Assembly: GCA_030039615.1 (NCBI GenBank)
Contig: JASHVF010000191.1
Coordinates: forward strand, 1-17,422
Reading direction: 5' to 3'
Length of the DNA stretch: 17,422 bases
From: Gammaproteobacteria bacterium
GTDB lineage: Bacteria > Pseudomonadota > Gammaproteobacteria > Steroidobacterales > Steroidobacteraceae
The position numbers and the translations under genes are program-made. Positions within the stretch are counted from its first letter, which is position 1. Each line of letters opens with the position of its first letter. Shown here in pieces: positions 13,532 through 17,422 of this stretch. The notes beneath the pieces were generated by a model that ran no database searches, was not told where the DNA came from, and worked only from the letters and a program-made list of their open reading frames with translations.

Positions 13532-15670
13532 ATGGGACACGATAAAAACGCGGTGCGGAAGATTCTCGATGCGGCCAGGGTCGCGGGCCGCGGCGCCCTG
13601 ACGGCGCCCGAGGCCAAGGGCCTCTGCGAGGCCTACGGCATCCCGGTGCCGAAGGAAGCGGTCGCCGCCAGCGCCCCGGACGCGGCGCGAATCGCCGAGG
13701 GCATCGGCTTTCCGGTGGTGATGAAGATCGTGTCTCCGCAGATCCTCCACAAGACCGAGGCCGGCGGCGTGGTGGTCGGCGTCAGGAGCGCCGCCGAAGC
13801 CGAGCAGGCTTACGGCAACATCGTCGCCAGCGCGCGCCGCTACGACCCCAAGGCGAGCATCGAGGGCGTGCAGGTGCAGCAGATGCTCTCCGGCGGCCAG
13901 GAGGTCATCATCGGCGCGGTGACCGACCCGGCGTTCGGCAAGCTCGTGGCCTTCGGTCTCGGCGGCGTGCTGGTCGAGGTGCTCAAGGACATCACTTTCC
14001 GCCTCGCGCCGGCGAGCCGCGAGGACGCCCTCTCGATGCTCGATTCCATCGCCGCTGCGGAGATCCTCAAGGGCGTGCGCGGCAGTGCGCCGGTCGACCG
14101 CGAGTCGCTCGCCACCACGATCGTCAACGTGTCGCAGCTGGTGAGCGACTTCCCGGAGATTTGCGAGCTCGATCTCAACCCGGTGTTCGCCACGGCGAGC
14201 GGCGCGACCGCCGCCGACGTGCGCGTCGTGCTCGACTTCAAGCCCCTTACCGCGCGCTATCGGCCCGACCAGGCCACCATCGTGCGGCAGATGAACCGCA
14301 TCATGAAGCCCGATGCGGTGGCCGTGATCGGCGCCTCGGCCGAGAACGGCAAGATCGGCAACTCGGTGATGAAGAACCTCATCAACGGCGGCTATCAGGG
14401 CGCGATCTATCCGATCCACCCGAACGCCGCGGAAATCCTCGGCAAGAAGGCCTACAAGAGCGTCAAGGACGTGCCGGGCGTGATCGACGTGGCGGTGTTC
14501 TGCATCCCCGCCAAGTTCGTCGCCCAGGCGCTCACCGAAGTGGGTGAGAAGAAGATCCCCGGAGCGGTGCTGATCCCGTCCGGCTTCGCCGAGACCGGCA
14601 ACGTCAAGGGCCAGGAAGAGGTGGTGGCGGTGGCACGCAAGTACGACGTGCGCCTCATGGGGCCGAACATCTACGGCTTCTATTACACGCCGAAGAACCT
14701 GTGCGCAACCTTCTGCACCGCCTACGACGTCAAGGGAGCCACCGCCCTCTCCTCCCAGTCAGGCGGCATCGGCATGGCGATCGTCGGTTTCTCGCGCTCC
14801 TCCAAGATGGGCGTATCCGCGATCGTGGGCCTTGGCAACAAGTCGGACATCGACGAGGACGATCTGCTCACCTTCTTCGAGCAGGACGACAACACGCAGA
14901 TCATCTGCCAGCACCTCGAGGACCTGAAGGACGGCCGCGCGTTCGCCGAGGTCGCGAAAAGAGTCTCGAAGAAAAAGCCGGTCGTGGTGCTCAAGGCGGG
15001 CCGCACCAGCATGGGCGCGCGCGCGGCGAGCTCGCACACCGGTGCGCTGGCCGGCAACGACAGGATCTACGAGGATGTCTTCAGGCAGTCGGGCGTCATT
15101 CGCGCCCGTTCGCTGCGCGACCTGCTGGAGTTCTCGCGCGGCATCCCGCTGCTGCCGACGCCGAAGGGCAACAACGTCGTCATCATCACCGGCGCCGGCG
15201 GCTCGGGCGTGCTGCTCTCGGATGCCTGCGTCGACAACCAGCTGTCACTCATGGCGATGCCGCCGGATCTCGACGCGGCGTTCCGCAAGTTCATCCCGCC
15301 GTTCGGCGCCGCGGGCAACCCGATCGACATCACCGGAGGGGAGCCCCCGACCACTTACCAGAACACCGTGCGCTTAGGGTTAACGGACGAGCGCATCCAC
15401 GCCCTCATCCTCGGCTACTGGCACACGATCATCACGCCGCCGATGGTATTCGCGCGCCTGATGGTAGAGGTGGTGAAGGAGATGCGCGGCACAGGCATCG
15501 TGAAGCCGGTGGTGGCCTCACTCGCGGGGGACGTCGAGGTCGAGGAGGCGGCGGAGTATCTCTATCAGCACGGCATCCCGGCCTACGCCTACTCGACCGA
15601 GATTCCGGTGGCGGTGCTCGGCGCCAAGTACCGCTGGGCACGCGGCGCCGGGCTTATCCCCGCCACCTGA
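13532..15670 (+). CDS. ADP-forming acyl-CoA synthetase (acetate--CoA ligase family), ATP-grasp domain first
   Basis: This 712-residue single-chain NDP-forming acyl-CoA synthetase makes an acyl-CoA from acid, CoA and ATP, releasing ADP through a phosphohistidine. The ATP-grasp (beta) part comes first, about 10-240, with GFPVVMKIVSPQILHKTEAGG and ELDLNPVFA. The CoA-binding Rossmann part follows at about 250-345 (AVAVIGASAENGKIGNSVM). Next come the ligase parts with SSQSGGIG (407-414), the phospho-accepting His502 in SHTGALAG, and AAGNPIDITGG. I chose ATG 13532 over 13478 because GGGAG lies 5 bases upstream and the first 18 residues otherwise are low-complexity. It follows frc by 67 bases. The substrate is unknown. 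In this operon, formate, oxalate or a 2-hydroxy acid is plausible, and it could prime the CoA cycle run by Frc. Stop to stop, it is 8 bases from the convergent gene. Confidence 0.92.
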   Translation: MGHDKNAVRKILDAARVAGRGALTAPEAKGLCEAYGIPVPKEAVAASAPDAARIAEGIGFPVVMKIVSPQILHKTEAGGVVVGVRSAAEAEQAYGNIVASARRYDPKASIEGVQVQQMLSGGQEVIIGAVTDPAFGKLVAFGLGGVLVEVLKDITFRLAPASREDALSMLDSIAAAEILKGVRGSAPVDRESLATTIVNVSQLVSDFPEICELDLNPVFATASGATAADVRVVLDFKPLTARYRPDQATIVRQMNRIMKPDAVAVIGASAENGKIGNSVMKNLINGGYQGAIYPIHPNAAEILGKKAYKSVKDVPGVIDVAVFCIPAKFVAQALTEVGEKKIPGAVLIPSGFAETGNVKGQEEVVAVARKYDVRLMGPNIYGFYYTPKNLCATFCTAYDVKGATALSSQSGGIGMAIVGFSRSSKMGVSAIVGLGNKSDIDEDDLLTFFEQDDNTQIICQHLEDLKDGRAFAEVAKRVSKKKPVVVLKAGRTSMGARAASSHTGALAGNDRIYEDVFRQSGVIRARSLRDLLEFSRGIPLLPTPKGNNVVIITGAGGSGVLLSDACVDNQLSLMAMPPDLDAAFRKFIPPFGAAGNPIDITGGEPPTTYQNTVRLGLTDERIHALILGYWHTIITPPMVFARLMVEVVKEMRGTGIVKPVVASLAGDVEVEEAAEYLYQHGIPAYAYSTEIPVAVLGAKYRWARGAGLIPAT

Positions 15671-15678
15671 CGCGCGTC

Positions 15679-16464
15679 TCAGGAGCCCCAGCGGGGCGCC
15701 CGCTTCTCGATGAAGGCCTGCACGCCCTCGAGAGCGGCCTCGTCCATCATGTTGCAGGCCATGGTCTCGCCGCCGGCCTCGTACGCGGCCGCGAGACCCA
15801 GCTCGACCTGGCGGTAGAAGAGCTCCTTGCCCATCGCGACAGCCACGCGCGGCTTGGCGACGATGCTCGCGACCAGCCGCTCGACCTCGGCGTCGAGCTC
15901 AGCAGGCTCCGCCACGCGATTGACGAGCCCGCGAGCGCGCGCCTCGTGCGCGTCGATGAACTCGCCCGTCACCAGCATCTCGAAGGCCTGCTTGCGCGAG
16001 AGGTTGCGCGACAGCGGCACGCCGGGTGTCGAGCAGAAAAGACCGAGATTGACGCCGCTGACCGCGAAACGCGCGTTGCTCGCGGCCACCGCCAGGTCGC
16101 ACTGTGCCACCAGCTGACAGCCCGCCGCGGTGGCGATCCCCTGCACGCGCGCGATCACCGGCACCGGCAGACGCGTCAGGCTCAGCATGACGCGGCTGCA
16201 CTCGGCGAACAGCCGCCGGTAGTAGTCGCGCGAGGGTTGCGCACGCATCTCGCGCAGGTCATGGCCGGCACAGAAGGCCTTGCCGGCGGCGGCCAGCACC
16301 ACGACGCGCACCGACTCATCCGCCGCCAGCGCGTCCAGCTCGCGCTGCAGCGCCGCCAGCAACGCCTCGGACAGCGCGTTGTAGGCCTGTGGACGATTGA
16401 GCGTCAGGGTTACCGCGCCGCGCGAATCCTGAGTGCGCTTAACCAGCGGTTCATCTTGGCTCAT
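15679..16464 (-). CDS. crotonase-fold protein, ECHDC3-like, lacking hydratase glutamates
   Basis: This 261-residue crotonase-superfamily protein would be annotated enoyl-CoA hydratase by homology. The acyl-CoA oxyanion-hole segment is present (FCAGHDLREM, residues 64-73; GIATAAGCQL, 109-118). The two glutamates that add water in true hydratases are replaced: Gln117 stands at the rat-mitochondrial Glu144 position and Gly137 at the Glu164 position, with the same 20-residue spacing. The run VNLGLFCSTPGVPLSR and the ending FIEKRAPRW match the ECHDC3 group, whose reaction is not settled. AAGGAGA lies before the ATG. It overlaps the upstream permease gene by 14 bases, so the two are coupled. It is not part of the oxalate operon, being on the other strand. 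Confidence 0.9.
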   Translation of the reverse strand: MSQDEPLVKRTQDSRGAVTLTLNRPQAYNALSEALLAALQRELDALAADESVRVVVLAAAGKAFCAGHDLREMRAQPSRDYYRRLFAECSRVMLSLTRLPVPVIARVQGIATAAGCQLVAQCDLAVAASNARFAVSGVNLGLFCSTPGVPLSRNLSRKQAFEMLVTGEFIDAHEARARGLVNRVAEPAELDAEVERLVASIVAKPRVAVAMGKELFYRQVELGLAAAYEAGGETMACNMMDEAALEGVQAFIEKRAPRWGS

Positions 16465-17422
16465 GCTCTTCTCCTTGGGCCATTGTGCCGCGCCCGCGCA
16501 GCAGCAGCCAGTTGAGCGTCGCCGCCAGGATCACGGCGAGCAGGATCAGGCTCCTGCTGAAGTCGACGCGCGTCAGCAGCACCAGGCAGATCAGTACGCC
16601 GAGCAGCGGCAGCAGCAGTCCACCCGGCACGCGAAAGGTCGCGGCGTGCGGCTGCCGGCGTCGCAGCACCGGCACCGCGGCACACACGCCGGCAAAATAG
16701 AAAAGTCGCGCAAAGGCCGAGAGGGTCACGTTCCAGGTAAAGCTGCCGAGCAGGGCAAAGGCCCACACCAGCAGTGCGAACGCGACGATCGACAGGTGCG
16801 GCGTGCGAAATCGCGCGTGCACGGCCGCGAACCACGCGGGGAACTCGCCGCGCGCGGCGAGCGCAAACGTGGCGCGCGAGGCCGCAAGCAGGTGTGCGCT
16901 CAGGTAGCCGTACACCGAGACCAGCGCGCCGAGCGAGATGAGCGCCGCGCCGCCGCGGCCCATCATGACCCGCGCGACGTCGGCGAGCGGCCGCTCGCTC
17001 GCGCTCGCCTGCGGCAGCGCGCTCACCACGATGAGCTGCAGCGCCGTGTAAACGCAGGCGACGAGCAACAGAGCGACGAACAGCGCAAACACCACGTCGC
17101 GCCGCGGGTCGCGCGCCTCGCCCGCCGGAATGAGCGCCGCCTCATAGCCGCCGTAGGCGAAGAACATGAGCAGCATCGCCCGCAACCAGGCGTCGGCGCC
17201 CGCGACGGGCGGCGGCTGCACGACACTGGCGTGGCCGGCGATGAAGCAGAGACCGACGGCGCACACCAGTGCGAGCGGGATGAGCTTGGCAACGACGGTG
17301 ACGTTGCTGACCAGCGTGCCCGAGGCGACGCCGCGATAGTTCGCCACCGCGAGCGTGCCGACCGCGAGCGAGATGATCGCGAGCCGCGGCAGCACACCCG
17401 CCGACCCCGGCCAGAATTCCCC
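16451..17422 (-). CDS. APC-family amino acid permease, N-terminus cut by window edge
   Basis: This is the C-terminal part of an inner-membrane amino acid/polyamine/organocation permease. The reading frame is open to the right edge; codons at 17396-17422 read GEFWPGSAG just before VLPRLAIISLAV, so the GTG at 17395 is not the start. About 323 residues are visible, with eight or so membrane helices. Typical APC features include NYRGVASGTLVSNVTVVAKLIPL, a TM6-like segment with FFAYGGYEAALIPAGEARDPRR, and SVYGYLSAHLLAASRATFALA with the following REFPAWFAAVHARFRTPHLS. The family is about 430-470 residues, so around 120 N-terminal residues are missing. The stop TGA overlaps the start of the ECHDC3-like gene. 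The substrate cannot be read from sequence. Confidence 0.9.
   Translation of the reverse strand, partial: GEFWPGSAGVLPRLAIISLAVGTLAVANYRGVASGTLVSNVTVVAKLIPLALVCAVGLCFIAGHASVVQPPPVAGADAWLRAMLLMFFAYGGYEAALIPAGEARDPRRDVVFALFVALLLVACVYTALQLIVVSALPQASASERPLADVARVMMGRGGAALISLGALVSVYGYLSAHLLAASRATFALAARGEFPAWFAAVHARFRTPHLSIVAFALLVWAFALLGSFTWNVTLSAFARLFYFAGVCAAVPVLRRRQPHAATFRVPGGLLLPLLGVLICLVLLTRVDFSRSLILLAVILAATLNWLLLRGRGTMAQGEEHEPR

Noticed and set aside
15679..16464. Annotation as an active enoyl-CoA hydratase of a beta-oxidation set
   Set aside because: Both catalytic glutamates are replaced and no beta-oxidation partners are present.
14701..16515. A 604-codon open frame on the plus strand spanning the ligase end and the convergent genes
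   Set aside because: It is out of frame with the ligase and antisense to the crotonase gene; the protein is low-complexity Arg-rich, typical of a shadow.
1..17422. CRISPR array, insertion sequence, tRNA, integrase or phage genes
   Set aside because: I found no repeated spacer array, transposase or integrase motif, cloverleaf sequence or composition break; the window looks like ordinary chromosomal DNA.

Overview
The window is uniformly high-GC DNA, dense with genes and with strong strand-specific codon bias. Gene content (HME-type RND efflux, MscS channel, MoaB, CbbR-like LysR, FadR-type GntR, a YfdW-like CoA-transferase) points to a proteobacterium. I cannot place it more finely. There are no tRNA or rRNA genes, no insertion sequences and no CRISPR array.

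Left part (1-6871, all on the minus strand). A hypothetical 87-residue protein, a MoaB-like protein, an aldo/keto reductase and an MscS-type channel lie in close succession and look like one transcription unit. After a 197-base gap comes a two-gene RND efflux unit, a CzcB-type adaptor followed by a CzcA-type pump. The two genes overlap by 8 bases, and the pump runs off the left edge of the window.

Middle (6978-9032). A CbbR-like LysR regulator (+) converges on a FadR-type GntR regulator (-), with a palindromic hairpin at their junction. The GntR gene is divergent from the main operon. The 357-base region between them holds a good sigma70-type promoter, and a 12-base repeat occurs once inside that promoter and once upstream of gntR, so it is a candidate GntR operator.

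Core (9033-15670, plus strand). Four genes form an apparent oxalate-utilisation operon: an OxlT-like oxalate/formate antiporter, a thiamine-diphosphate lyase/decarboxylase, a formyl-CoA:oxalate CoA-transferase (Frc, very close to E. coli YfdW) and an ADP-forming acyl-CoA synthetase. The scheme I infer is oxalate in and formate out through the antiporter, CoA transfer from formyl-CoA to oxalate by Frc, and decarboxylation of oxalyl-CoA back to formyl-CoA by the thiamine enzyme. The ADP-forming ligase could prime or top up the CoA thioester pool. The unusual point is that the thiamine enzyme is not a classical oxalyl-CoA decarboxylase: it looks like the acetolactate-synthase-like/2-hydroxyacyl-CoA lyase branch. 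It is either a second type of oxalyl-CoA decarboxylase or a sign that the operon handles another small 2-oxo or 2-hydroxy acid.

Right part (15679-17422, minus strand). An ECHDC3-like crotonase-fold protein lacking both hydratase glutamates overlaps by 14 bases with an APC-family amino acid permease that runs off the right edge. This pair ends tail-to-tail with the operon, only 8 bases away.
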